Positions 1-6,231 of a stretch of DNA of 13,626 bases are shown piece after piece; positions within the stretch are counted from its first letter, which is position 1; each line of letters opens with the position of its first letter. Origin of the DNA: Desulfovibrionaceae bacterium UBA930 (GTDB lineage Bacteria > Desulfobacterota > Desulfovibrionia > Desulfovibrionales > Desulfovibrionaceae); the NCBI GenBank assembly GCA_002293605.1, contig DBDO01000168.1:680-14305 (forward strand). Direction: 5' to 3'. A program made the position numbers and the translations under genes. Below the pieces are notes generated by a model. The model had not been told where the DNA came from and did no database searches. It was given only the letters and a program-made list of their open reading frames with translations.

Positions 1-597
1 GGAAAGGTGGGGGAGCAGTTCAGGGTACCAGGTTTCCACATATTTCTGCCAGCCGGGGCAGCAGGAGGTGAACTGGGGCAGGGGGGCGTCAAGCTTTTTA
101 GTAAGTCTTTTAAGAAATTCATCGCCTTCTTCCCATATGGTGACATCGGCGCTGAATTCGTTATCCCAACAGTGGGCAAAGCCAAGCTGCTTCAGCGCGG
201 CGAGCATTTTTCCGGTGGTCACTTCGCCCGGCTCCATGCCGAAGCAGTCTCCCAGGGCGTAGCGAACAGCCGGAGCGGGCATGGCGATGACTTTTTTCGT
301 TGTGTCCGAAAGCATGGCCGTGATCTTAGATACCCAGGACTGCGTTTCATAAATGGCGTTTACCGGGCAATGGGTCAGGCACTGCCCGCAGTTGATGCAC
401 AGCTCCCGGTAGCGGATTTCATGCTTCTCGCCCGTTTCTCCCCAGATGGCCCCGGTGGGACAGTAAGCTTGGCAGGAGTTGCACCCCATGCATTCTTCTT
501 GATTTATCTGCACAAAAAACAAACTGTCCGGATCGCTTCCGGGCTCGGGATACTTGTCCTCATAGTAAACGTCCTCCATCATGATCCGTTTGCTCAT
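1..597 (-). CDS. hydA: [FeFe] hydrogenase large (catalytic) subunit, 3' end outside window
   Basis: Enzyme that interconverts H2 with protons and electrons at an H-cluster. Only the first 199 residues are in the window; the frame is open to base 1. Two ferredoxin-type [4Fe-4S] motifs are visible (C36, C39, C42, C46 and C67, C70, C73, C77), then the H-cluster motif TSCCPGW at 177-183. C180 is the expected cluster ligand, and C179, E157 and E160 fit the known proton path. Nearly every block matches my memory of the periplasmic Desulfovibrio HydA. There is no signal peptide, as usual for that family: export is thought to ride on the Tat signal of the small subunit HydB, which should follow just outside the window. 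The start is supported by GGAG six bases upstream (604-607). A cytoplasmic monomeric relative is less likely. Confidence 0.95.
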   Translation of the reverse strand, partial: MSKRIMMEDVYYEDKYPEPGSDPDSLFFVQINQEECMGCNSCQAYCPTGAIWGETGEKHEIRYRELCINCGQCLTHCPVNAIYETQSWVSKITAMLSDTTKKVIAMPAPAVRYALGDCFGMEPGEVTTGKMLAALKQLGFAHCWDNEFSADVTIWEEGDEFLKRLTKKLDAPLPQFTSCCPGWQKYVETWYPELLPHLS

Positions 598-742
598 TGT
601 GCACTCCGTCAGGGTAAGAGGTGAGAAAAAGAGCTTGCGCAGGCCCCTGCAAAACAGTGTTCATCGCCTTTGGCTTCACCGGCCTCTCTCTGGGGCGCAA
701 GGGCTTTGCGCCTGAGGTCGGGCGCTGAACGCCCAGGGCGAG

Positions 743-767
743 TATTACGAATTAAAAATTCGTGATA
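743..767. promoter_or_regulatory. 11-bp inverted repeat, candidate operator of hydA
   Basis: The arms TATTACGAATT (743-753) and AATTCGTGATA (757-767) are inverted repeats with one mismatch around a 3-bp AAA centre. The AT-rich dyad stands out in GC-rich DNA. It overlaps the last base of the predicted hydA -10 box and the expected transcription start, where a repressor would block initiation. It does not match the Rex, HcpR or CRP/FNR sites I know, so the regulator is unidentified. A stem in the hydA leader RNA is the alternative reading. Confidence 0.45.
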
Positions 768-795
768 CGATAGACCCTTTCTCGGGTAAACTCAA
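767..795 (-). promoter_or_regulatory. Putative sigma70-type promoter of hydA
   Basis: On the minus strand, TTGAGT (795-790) and TATCGT (772-767) are separated by exactly 17 bases, each matching the consensus at four of six positions. Transcription would start near 760, giving hydA a leader of about 160 nt. Its position just upstream of an inverted repeat supports a regulated promoter. The call rests on hexamer matching only. Confidence 0.4.
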
Positions 796-831
796 TAGAA
801 TAATATGCTGTAGATCCTGCAAAAATTCATA

Positions 832-861
832 TTGACAAGAAAGCCTGTAAGCAACTATGAC
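832..861 (+). promoter_or_regulatory. Putative sigma70-type promoter of the cytochrome-rnf operon
   Basis: A perfect TTGACA (832-837) is followed after 18 bases by TATGAC (856-861, four of six matches). Transcription would begin near 868, leaving a leader of about 180 nt before the cytochrome gene. No other hexamer pair of this quality was seen upstream of the operon. The two divergent promoters start about 110 bp apart, so one regulator bound between them could affect both. Confidence 0.5.
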
Positions 862-1040
862 TGCCCAAGTTGGGGATTCGAACGCGGCACGGCCATGCGG
901 CCATTTTGTCCGGACCGGTCCGTACACATCCGTCCCTTTACGGTTTCAGGCGGCAGGACTCCGATTTTTTGGTCTTCTTCGCGCGATGTAGGGGCGCGGC
1001 ATTGTCCGTTGCTTTACTTCGTCTGTGTAACCGCTCTTCT

Positions 1041-1048
1041 GGAGGAGG
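1041..1048 (+). promoter_or_regulatory. Strong ribosome binding site that questions the cytochrome start codon
   Basis: GGAGGAGG directly abuts the ATG at 1049, leaving no spacer. A TTG codon in the same frame at 1058 lies nine bases downstream of AGGAGG, which is normal spacing. Translation may therefore begin at the TTG, shortening the signal peptide N-terminus by three residues. Confidence 0.5.
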
Positions 1049-1897
1049 ATGCGCATCTTGAACAAGCGATCTGTTCCCGTACTTGCAGCCGGATGCCTTC
1101 TGGCTCTGGTGGGGCTGGCGGGCTATGCCATGCCGGACTCCGTTGAATTTCCTTCTCCGCGCATGCTCATGGAAAATCAGGGCGGCAGGGTGGTTTTCAC
1201 GCACAAGGCCCACAGCACGCCCGGAGGCGCGTTTGGAGATATCCCCTGTGAACGTTGCCACCATGAGCTGAAACTTCTTTCCGCCAAAGCGGAGCAATCC
1301 GCAGAGCCGACAGTCATGCCCTGTAGCGCCTGTCACGGCACGGCGGAAAAGGCGGACTTTAAAGAGGCGCATCAGGCGCAGTACCGCGCCAAAGGCGGCG
1401 ATGCCTCCTGCCTGTCCTGCCACCATACAAAACTCGCCGGATATTCCGAAAAGTGGAGCCATGCGGACCACAAGGACTACGCCAGCGAGGATTGCGCAAG
1501 CTGCCACCATACGGAAGGCAAGACCCCCGGCGGCAGAATGATGACGGACATCAAGCCGCAGCGCTGCGCCAACTGCCACACGAAAAATTCCAATCCCATG
1601 ACGGCCCGGGCCATCAAAGACGCGGCCCATACAGCGTGTAAAAATTGCCACGAAGACCTGTTCGAGGCCGGGCTCAAAGCCTGCTCCACCTGTCACGGGT
1701 TGGCGGATCTTGCCGCTGAGGCAGCGGAAAGCGCACAAAAGACGCCGGACAAGGCGCTCTTTTCCTGCACCTCCTGCCATGCCTCTGTTGCAGAGAGAAT
1801 GGATGCCTTTCACACCAGCTGTATTGGTTGTCATACAGAGAGGGAAAAAGGCCCCGGCAAGGCGCCGGAAGACTGCGTCAAATGTCATACGCCCTGA
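1049..1897 (+). CDS. Periplasmic decaheme cytochrome c of the Rnf cluster
   Basis: The 282-residue product carries ten CxxCH heme-binding motifs, with first cysteines at 67, 92, 121, 149, 173, 197, 212, 240, 258 and 276. The N-terminus is a typical Sec signal peptide: basic LNKRS, a hydrophobic stretch to about residue 25, and a likely cut after GYA. Extra histidines (HH pairs, HADH, FTHKAH) could supply distal heme ligands. It is therefore an exported multiheme electron carrier. It begins the operon, 72 bp before rnfC. In Desulfovibrio a multiheme cytochrome gene is known to precede rnf (the decaheme gene of D. vulgaris is, as I recall, called dhcA). It probably exchanges electrons between the periplasmic cytochrome pool and the membrane complex. 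The true start may be TTG at 1058. Confidence 0.93.
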   Translation: MRILNKRSVPVLAAGCLLALVGLAGYAMPDSVEFPSPRMLMENQGGRVVFTHKAHSTPGGAFGDIPCERCHHELKLLSAKAEQSAEPTVMPCSACHGTAEKADFKEAHQAQYRAKGGDASCLSCHHTKLAGYSEKWSHADHKDYASEDCASCHHTEGKTPGGRMMTDIKPQRCANCHTKNSNPMTARAIKDAAHTACKNCHEDLFEAGLKACSTCHGLADLAAEAAESAQKTPDKALFSCTSCHASVAERMDAFHTSCIGCHTEREKGPGKAPEDCVKCHTP

Positions 1898-1969
1898 TAT
1901 AATGCGCGCCAAGCCATCGGGAGCGTGCAGAGGCAGGTTTTGCATGGCAAAGCGTCATAGCAAGGAAGA

Positions 1970-3175
1970 ATGCGAATGATAGACAAAGGTTTTACTCTCG
2001 ACCCCGGCAAGCCCTGCCCCGTCACCGTGCTGGAGGACGTGAAGCTGGTGCGCTTGCAGTTCGGCGAACGTACGCCGCTTAAAAGCCTCAAGAAAAGGAC
2101 CAGGGTCGCCAGGGGCGCGCTGCTTGCCGAACACAGCAGCCCCAATGTCGGCGATATGCACGCCAGCATTGACGGCGTGATTACGGACCTGACCTCCACC
2201 TTTGTGGAAATTTCTTATGAGGCAGCCCCCCCTGCGCAGGAGGCCGATGCGGCCAAAGCGGGCGATCTGGCCCAGCCCGTGCAGCCGGTATCTTTTGAAG
2301 GGCTTGACGAGATTGAACTCGGCAAGCTGTTGAAAAAGCTGGGCGTTGCCATCCGGCCCTTTACCCGCCCCTGTGAACTTTTCATCATTAACGGCATCAA
2401 TCCCGAACCGGGTATGCTCTATACCCAGGAACTGCTTGATGCCTACCTGCCGGAGCTTGAGGCTGGCTTTGCCCTGCTGCGCCGCCTTAATAACGCGCCG
2501 GAATACATTCTGGCCCTGCCCCAAGGCAGCAAGGCTTCCCTGCAAGGGGCCAGCGTGCGGCAAGTGGCGGCCGTCTATCCCGGCAGTCTGGCCCGCCCCT
2601 TGATCAAAACCATCACCGGGCAGGAACAAACGAAGCATGTCACCCTGGTGCGTTTGCACGATCTTTTTCAGCTCGGCCTTGTGGCTCGCTCCGGCCTGCC
2701 GCTTACGCATACTGTTTCCACGGTCTTCGGCAAAAACTACCTTGCGCCTTTGGGGACGCCGGTGCAAAGCTTTCTCGACTTGCAGGGCCTTACGGTGCAG
2801 CCCGGCGACTCCCTGATTCTTGGCGGTGCCATGCGCGGGGTGGCTATTTCCGGAATGCGCCGGGGACTGCGCAAGGCTGATGACGCCATCCAGTTGATTC
2901 GCAAGGGGAGCCGTCCTGAACTTTCGGACAACCCCTGCATTAACTGCGGTCTTTGCCTCTATGTCTGCCCCATGCGGCTCAGGCCAAACATGCTCAGTCG
3001 CTACGCCGAGTTCGAGCAGTACGAATCCTGCCGTAAGGAGTTTTTGGGAACCTGCATTGAATGCGGCATGTGCGGCTGGGTCTGCCCGGCGTGCAGGCCC
3101 ATGCAGCAGTACTTCCGCATGGCCAAGCTTCAGCTCGGCCTGTCCACCTTCCAGCACCGCCTGCGCGGCCAGTAA
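1970..3175 (+). CDS. rnfC: Rnf complex subunit RnfC, atypical (lacks NADH/FMN-binding loop)
   Basis: A soluble subunit that docks on the cytoplasmic face of Rnf and normally takes electrons to or from NADH. Visible are an N-terminal barrel-like segment (about 45-75), a Nuo51-like middle, a SLBB-like stretch near 255-290, and two [4Fe-4S] motifs: C323, C326, C329, C333 and C362, C365, C368, C372. At 401 residues it lacks the long Ala/Lys-rich tail of the enterobacterial protein. Compared from memory with E. coli RsxC, the GLGGAGFPT loop is gone: GVAIRPFTRPCELFIIN (125-141) bridges the site. AECEPY is replaced by INPEPG, and the YPxGGAKQL motif by YPGSLARPL. NADH and FMN binding are thus doubtful. 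AGGAAG at 1963-1968 suits the second ATG at 1976 better (seven-base spacing) than the one at 1970. Confidence 0.92.
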   Translation: MRMIDKGFTLDPGKPCPVTVLEDVKLVRLQFGERTPLKSLKKRTRVARGALLAEHSSPNVGDMHASIDGVITDLTSTFVEISYEAAPPAQEADAAKAGDLAQPVQPVSFEGLDEIELGKLLKKLGVAIRPFTRPCELFIINGINPEPGMLYTQELLDAYLPELEAGFALLRRLNNAPEYILALPQGSKASLQGASVRQVAAVYPGSLARPLIKTITGQEQTKHVTLVRLHDLFQLGLVARSGLPLTHTVSTVFGKNYLAPLGTPVQSFLDLQGLTVQPGDSLILGGAMRGVAISGMRRGLRKADDAIQLIRKGSRPELSDNPCINCGLCLYVCPMRLRPNMLSRYAEFEQYESCRKEFLGTCIECGMCGWVCPACRPMQQYFRMAKLQLGLSTFQHRLRGQ

Positions 3176-3185
3176 GGAAGCGCCC

Positions 3186-4181
3186 GTGACACAGCAAAAC
3201 AACACACTGGCGGAAATACGTCCTCGCTTCGTCGTGGATACGCCCCCTTTCATGCATCGCGGCTGTACTGTGGGCGGCATGATGCGCGATATGCTGATCG
3301 CGCTGGCCCCGGCTGCTGCGGCTGCCATATGGCATTACGGTCTTCCTGCCGTCAGGGTTATGGCCCTTGCCGCCGGAGTCTGCGTACTGACCCAGGCCCT
3401 GTGGGAAAAGCTCCTCGGCCGAAGCAGCCGCGTATTTGACGGCAGCGCTCTGGTCACAGGCCTGCTGCTTGCCTTTCTTCTGCCTGCGGGCGCTCCCTGG
3501 TGGCTGGTTGCAACAGGCGCGGCTTTGACCATGCTGCTCGGGCGGGAGCTTTTCGGGGGCTTGGGCTGCAACCCGCTATGCCCCCCCCTGGTGGGCTGGG
3601 CCGCCCTGACCGTCTCCTGGCCGGTGCATATGGACCCTACGGCCATGAATCTTGGCAGCAGCCTGATCGATCCCCTGATCAGAATGAAATACTTTGGCTG
3701 GACCGCTCTGCCCGAGGGCTCGGAATTGGCCCTGGCGCTCGGCGGGCAGCTTGGAGGCCTTGGCAGCACGCAGGTAGCTGCGCTCCTTCTCGGCGGGCTC
3801 TTTTTGCTGGCGCGCAAAGTCGTGCGCTGGGAGATTCCGGCGGCCTTTCTTGCAGGCGTTTTGGCGCTCGGCAGCCTTTTCTGGCTTTTTGGCGAGACCA
3901 TGGGCGTAAACCCGGCAAACTGCCCGCCGCCGCACCTCTATCTGCTGACGGGCAGCACGCTTTTCGCCGCCTTTTTTCTGGCCACGGATCATGCCTCCTC
4001 ACCCGTGGCAATCGCCGGAATGTTCGGCTACGGCCTGCTGGCGGGCTGTATGACCGTTCTTATCCGCATCTTCGGTATCTACCCGGACGGAGCGCCTTTT
4101 GCGGTGCTGCTTGCGGCCCTGACCGCGCCCCTGCTCGATCTTATCCGGCCCCAGCCCTTTGGCGGCAAAAGGAGTCAGTAA
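3186..4181 (+). CDS. rnfD: Rnf complex membrane subunit RnfD
   Basis: Integral membrane subunit that normally carries FMN bound to a threonine. The 331-residue product starts at GTG 3186, with AGGAAG five bases upstream and ten bases after the rnfC stop. The protein is mostly hydrophobic helices. Family landmarks are GGLGCNP (124-130), a WEIP segment (215-218), LLTGST (253-258), FFLATDHASSP (263-273) and GIYPDGAPFAVLLA (297-310), which align well with E. coli RsxD. The expected FMN site SQATPL reads SLIDPL (159-164), so the flavin-accepting Thr is Asp162. The protein may lack covalent FMN or hold it elsewhere. Its place between rnfC and rnfG is the normal order. Confidence 0.93.
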   Translation: MTQQNNTLAEIRPRFVVDTPPFMHRGCTVGGMMRDMLIALAPAAAAAIWHYGLPAVRVMALAAGVCVLTQALWEKLLGRSSRVFDGSALVTGLLLAFLLPAGAPWWLVATGAALTMLLGRELFGGLGCNPLCPPLVGWAALTVSWPVHMDPTAMNLGSSLIDPLIRMKYFGWTALPEGSELALALGGQLGGLGSTQVAALLLGGLFLLARKVVRWEIPAAFLAGVLALGSLFWLFGETMGVNPANCPPPHLYLLTGSTLFAAFFLATDHASSPVAIAGMFGYGLLAGCMTVLIRIFGIYPDGAPFAVLLAALTAPLLDLIRPQPFGGKRSQ

Positions 4182-4184
4182 GCC

Positions 4185-4757
4185 ATGCGTGAAACAGCGG
4201 GCATGATTATCGTTCTTTCGCTCATCTGCTGCGTCTCGGGCTTTTCCCTCGCCTCTCTCAAACAAAGCACGGTGCCGCTGATTGAGGCCCAGGTGTTGAA
4301 AAACGTGCAGGGTCCGGCCATTGCCAAGGTCTACCCCGCCGCCGACAACCAGCCGGTGGAGGAGCGAAAGGCCTTTGAAGTGGAGGGGCGTAAAATCATG
4401 ATTTTTCCCTACCGCCAGGGCGGCAAACTGCAAGGCGTGGCCCTTGAAGGCAAGGGTGGGGGCTTTGGCGGCGACATCGGGGTTATGGTCGGCTTTAACC
4501 TGAGTAACGACACCCTGCTCGGCATTGGCGTCACCACCATGTCGGAAACGCCGGGCCTTGGCACCAAGGTGGCCGAACCCAAATTCACCGGGCAGTTTCA
4601 AGGCGCGGGGATGAATGTGGAACTTAAGTCCAAGGGCGGGAGCATAGATGCCATTTCCGGCTCCACGGTTTCCTCGGTCGGCGCGGTCGGCGCGGTGCAG
4701 GCGGCCTCCAGGGATTACCGGGCTTTGAAAGAACATATTTTGCGCACCTGGCAATAG
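4185..4757 (+). CDS. rnfG: Rnf complex FMN-binding subunit RnfG
   Basis: Membrane-anchored subunit whose periplasmic domain carries covalently bound FMN. The 190-residue protein has one N-terminal hydrophobic helix (7-24) and an FMN-binding domain. The flavinylation motif SGSTVSS lies at 158-164, with Thr161 as the expected acceptor, and the family signature SETPGLGTK is at 120-128. The gene follows the rnfD stop by three bases and has AAAAGGAG ten bases before its ATG. ApbE, encoded at the end of the same operon, would attach the FMN. In this complex RnfG is the likely contact for the decaheme cytochrome, since both face the periplasm; that link is inferred. Confidence 0.95.
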   Translation: MRETAGMIIVLSLICCVSGFSLASLKQSTVPLIEAQVLKNVQGPAIAKVYPAADNQPVEERKAFEVEGRKIMIFPYRQGGKLQGVALEGKGGGFGGDIGVMVGFNLSNDTLLGIGVTTMSETPGLGTKVAEPKFTGQFQGAGMNVELKSKGGSIDAISGSTVSSVGAVGAVQAASRDYRALKEHILRTWQ

Positions 4758-4774
4758 GCAGCAAGGAGAATATC

Positions 4775-5443
4775 ATGGCATCCATGTGGAAAGAGTTTTC
4801 CAAGGGGCTATGGGCGGAAATCCCGCCCTTCCGGGTTGTGCTCGGCCTCTGTCCCACCCTGGCAGTAACGAAAAACGCGGAAAACGGCCTGGGCATGGGG
4901 CTGGCGGTCATTTTCGTCCTGGTGTTGAGCAACGCCCTGATCTCTCTGGTACGCAAGCTTATCCCCAAAAAGGTGCGTATCGTCTGCTTTATTGCCATTG
5001 CGGCCACCTTGGTAGTGGCCATTGAACTGCTCATGCAGGCCTACACCTACCCGCTGTACCAGCAGCTCGGCATTTTCGTGCCGCTGATTGTGGTCAACTG
5101 TATCATTCTCGGGCGGGCCGAAGCCTTTGCCGCCAAGAATCCCGTGCATCTGGCAATTGCCGATGGTTTGGGCATGGGGCTGGGCTTTACCCTCTCTCTG
5201 ACCTTTCTCGGAGCTCTGCGCGAGCTTCTCGGGACAGGTGCCCTTTTTGGCCGCAGCGTCATGTGGGAGGGCTTCAAGCCTTTCACCATCATGGTGGAAG
5301 CCCCCGGTGCCTTTATCGCGCTCGGCGGCCTGCTGGCTCTTATGAACTGCATCTCCATCGTGTCCGCGCGCCGTGCGGGCAAGGAAGTGCCCGTGAACGC
5401 GGGCGGTGGCTGCGGCCTTGGCTGCTGCGGCACGAATCAGTAA
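4775..5443 (+). CDS. rnfE: Rnf complex membrane subunit RnfE
   Basis: Integral membrane subunit that pairs with RnfA in the ion-translocating core. The 222-residue product opens with the conserved GLW..IPPFR..LGLCPTLAVT block (11-32). A second conserved half contains VVNCIILGRAEAFA (106-119). Cys26 and Cys109 sit where RnfE family members help bind the intramembrane iron centre shared with RnfA. The predicted fold is about six helices. The C-terminus ends in an unusual Gly/Cys-rich tail (GGGCGLGCCG, 210-219) with three extra cysteines, whose role is unknown. AAGGAG lies six bases before the ATG. An ATG at 4784 is a less likely alternative. Confidence 0.95.
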   Translation: MASMWKEFSKGLWAEIPPFRVVLGLCPTLAVTKNAENGLGMGLAVIFVLVLSNALISLVRKLIPKKVRIVCFIAIAATLVVAIELLMQAYTYPLYQQLGIFVPLIVVNCIILGRAEAFAAKNPVHLAIADGLGMGLGFTLSLTFLGALRELLGTGALFGRSVMWEGFKPFTIMVEAPGAFIALGGLLALMNCISIVSARRAGKEVPVNAGGGCGLGCCGTNQ

Positions 5444-5455
5444 CGCGAGGCTGGT

Positions 5456-6049
5456 ATGGAAGAATCGCAAGTCATGCACTATGTGTTGATGTTCATCGGA
5501 GCGGTCTTTGTCAACAACATCGTTCTGGCCCAGTTTCTCGGCCAGTGCCCGTATATCGGCTGCTCGAAAGAAAAGCATGTGGCCATCGGCATGGGGGCGG
5601 CGGTCTGCTTCGTCTGCGTGCTGTCTACGGCCATTACCTGGATTGTGCAGAAGAAAATGCTGGATCCCTTTGATCTCGGCTATCTGCAAACCATTGTCTT
5701 TATTTTGGTTATTGCGGCCTTGGTGCAGTTTGTGGAAATGTTCCTGAAAAAGGTCAGCCCGCCGCTGTACAAATCGCTGGGTATCTTTTTGCCCCTGATT
5801 ACCACCAACTGCTGTGTGCTTGGTCTGGCCATTCTGGTACAGCGCGAGGAGTACGGCCTTGGGGAAGCCCTGTTTTACTCTTTTTCCGCCAGCGCAGGCT
5901 TTTTGCTGGCCCTGGTGCTGATGGCGGCCATTCGGGAACGCTTTGCCCTGTGCCGCACCCCCAGGGCTTTGCAGGGCATTCCTCTGGGCCTGATCATGGC
6001 CGGGCTTATGTCCTTGTGTTTTATGGCGTTTAAAGGCATGATTTCATAG
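5456..6049 (+). CDS. rnfA: Rnf complex membrane subunit RnfA
   Basis: Integral membrane subunit and partner of RnfE in the core. The 197-residue product matches E. coli RsxA across its length. Conserved blocks are VNNIVLAQFLGQCPYIG (19-35), GIFLPLITTNCCVLG (109-123) and AAIRER (157-162). Cys31 and Cys119 are the expected ligands of the intramembrane iron centre. The ATG has GAGG five bases upstream. A second ATG at 5474 would give the N-terminus closer to RsxA. The stop TAG at 6047 is the first part of a 9-bp repeat (TAGAGCATT), and the operon then opens into a 182-bp gap before rnfB. Confidence 0.95.
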   Translation: MEESQVMHYVLMFIGAVFVNNIVLAQFLGQCPYIGCSKEKHVAIGMGAAVCFVCVLSTAITWIVQKKMLDPFDLGYLQTIVFILVIAALVQFVEMFLKKVSPPLYKSLGIFLPLITTNCCVLGLAILVQREEYGLGEALFYSFSASAGFLLALVLMAAIRERFALCRTPRALQGIPLGLIMAGLMSLCFMAFKGMIS

Positions 6050-6118
6050 AGCATTCTGATATTATAGCCGTATATTAGAGCATTTTATCCTTTATTTATA
6101 GTTAAAGATACAATGCTC
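6047..6118 (+). repeat. Direct repeat and AT-rich hairpin between rnfA and rnfB
   Basis: TAGAGCATT occurs at 6047-6055, where it supplies the rnfA stop codon, and again at 6076-6084. The second copy opens a long hairpin: GAGCATT (6078-6084) pairs with AATGCTC (6112-6118). Inner pairs TAT/ATA and CTTTA/TAAAG extend it to an 8-nt loop with one mismatch and one bulge. The stretch is AT-rich against a GC-rich operon. It could be a small palindromic repeat element, an mRNA processing or stability signal, or a weak attenuator. No T-run follows, so a simple terminator is unlikely. Confidence 0.6.
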
Positions 6119-6119
6119 C

Positions 6120-6148
6120 GGCCTTGTAAAGCGAAGCGTAACAAGGCC
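6120..6148 (+). other. Hairpin in the rnfB leader
   Basis: GGCCTTGT (6120-6127) and ACAAGGCC (6141-6148) form a perfect 8-bp stem with a 13-nt loop. The loop contains CGAAGC, which could also pair with GCTTCG downstream (about 6169-6174), so alternative folds are possible. It directly follows the AT-rich hairpin and precedes rnfB by about 80 bases. There is no coding potential around it. A role in rnfB translation or partial termination is speculative. Confidence 0.45.
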
Positions 6149-6231
6149 CGCGAGACTGGCGCAGGTGAGCTTCGTTCGCCCTTACGCGACAATCTCAACG
6201 TGAAACTACTCTTAGGACCAAGGATGCGGTG

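Larger units (their letters stand above)
598..1048. other. Intergenic control region between divergent hydA and the rnf operon
   Basis: No credible gene is seen here; the short open frames lack ribosome sites and recognisable protein. Besides the two predicted promoters and the inverted repeat, the hydA leader side holds a hairpin with arms GGCGCAA and TTGCGCC (693-711) and a smaller GGGCG/CGCCC stem (719-733). The rnf leader side holds the 12-bp perfect palindrome CGGACCGGTCCG (911-922), preceded by GGCCATGCGGCC. I could not match either leader to a known riboswitch class. Confidence 0.6.

Noticed and set aside
600..760. Riboswitch (c-di-GMP or Moco type) in the hydA leader
   Set aside because: Short GCCAAAGGC- and GGTGAAGCC-like pieces are suggestive, but the conserved core and stem order of those classes are not present.
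860..900. tRNA-like TTCGAAT/GATTCGAA sequence upstream of the rnf operon
   Set aside because: On the minus strand it resembles a T-loop, but the flanking 5-bp stem does not pair and no acceptor, D or anticodon arm is present.
938..1945. Minus-strand open frame of 335 codons opposite the cytochrome gene
   Set aside because: The plus strand encodes ten heme motifs and a signal peptide; the antisense frame follows from GC-rich codon bias.
1955..3328. Long minus-strand open frame (457 codons) opposite rnfC
   Set aside because: It is the antisense shadow of rnfC, which has clear iron-sulfur motifs; the antisense product is low in complexity, matches no family and has no ribosome site.
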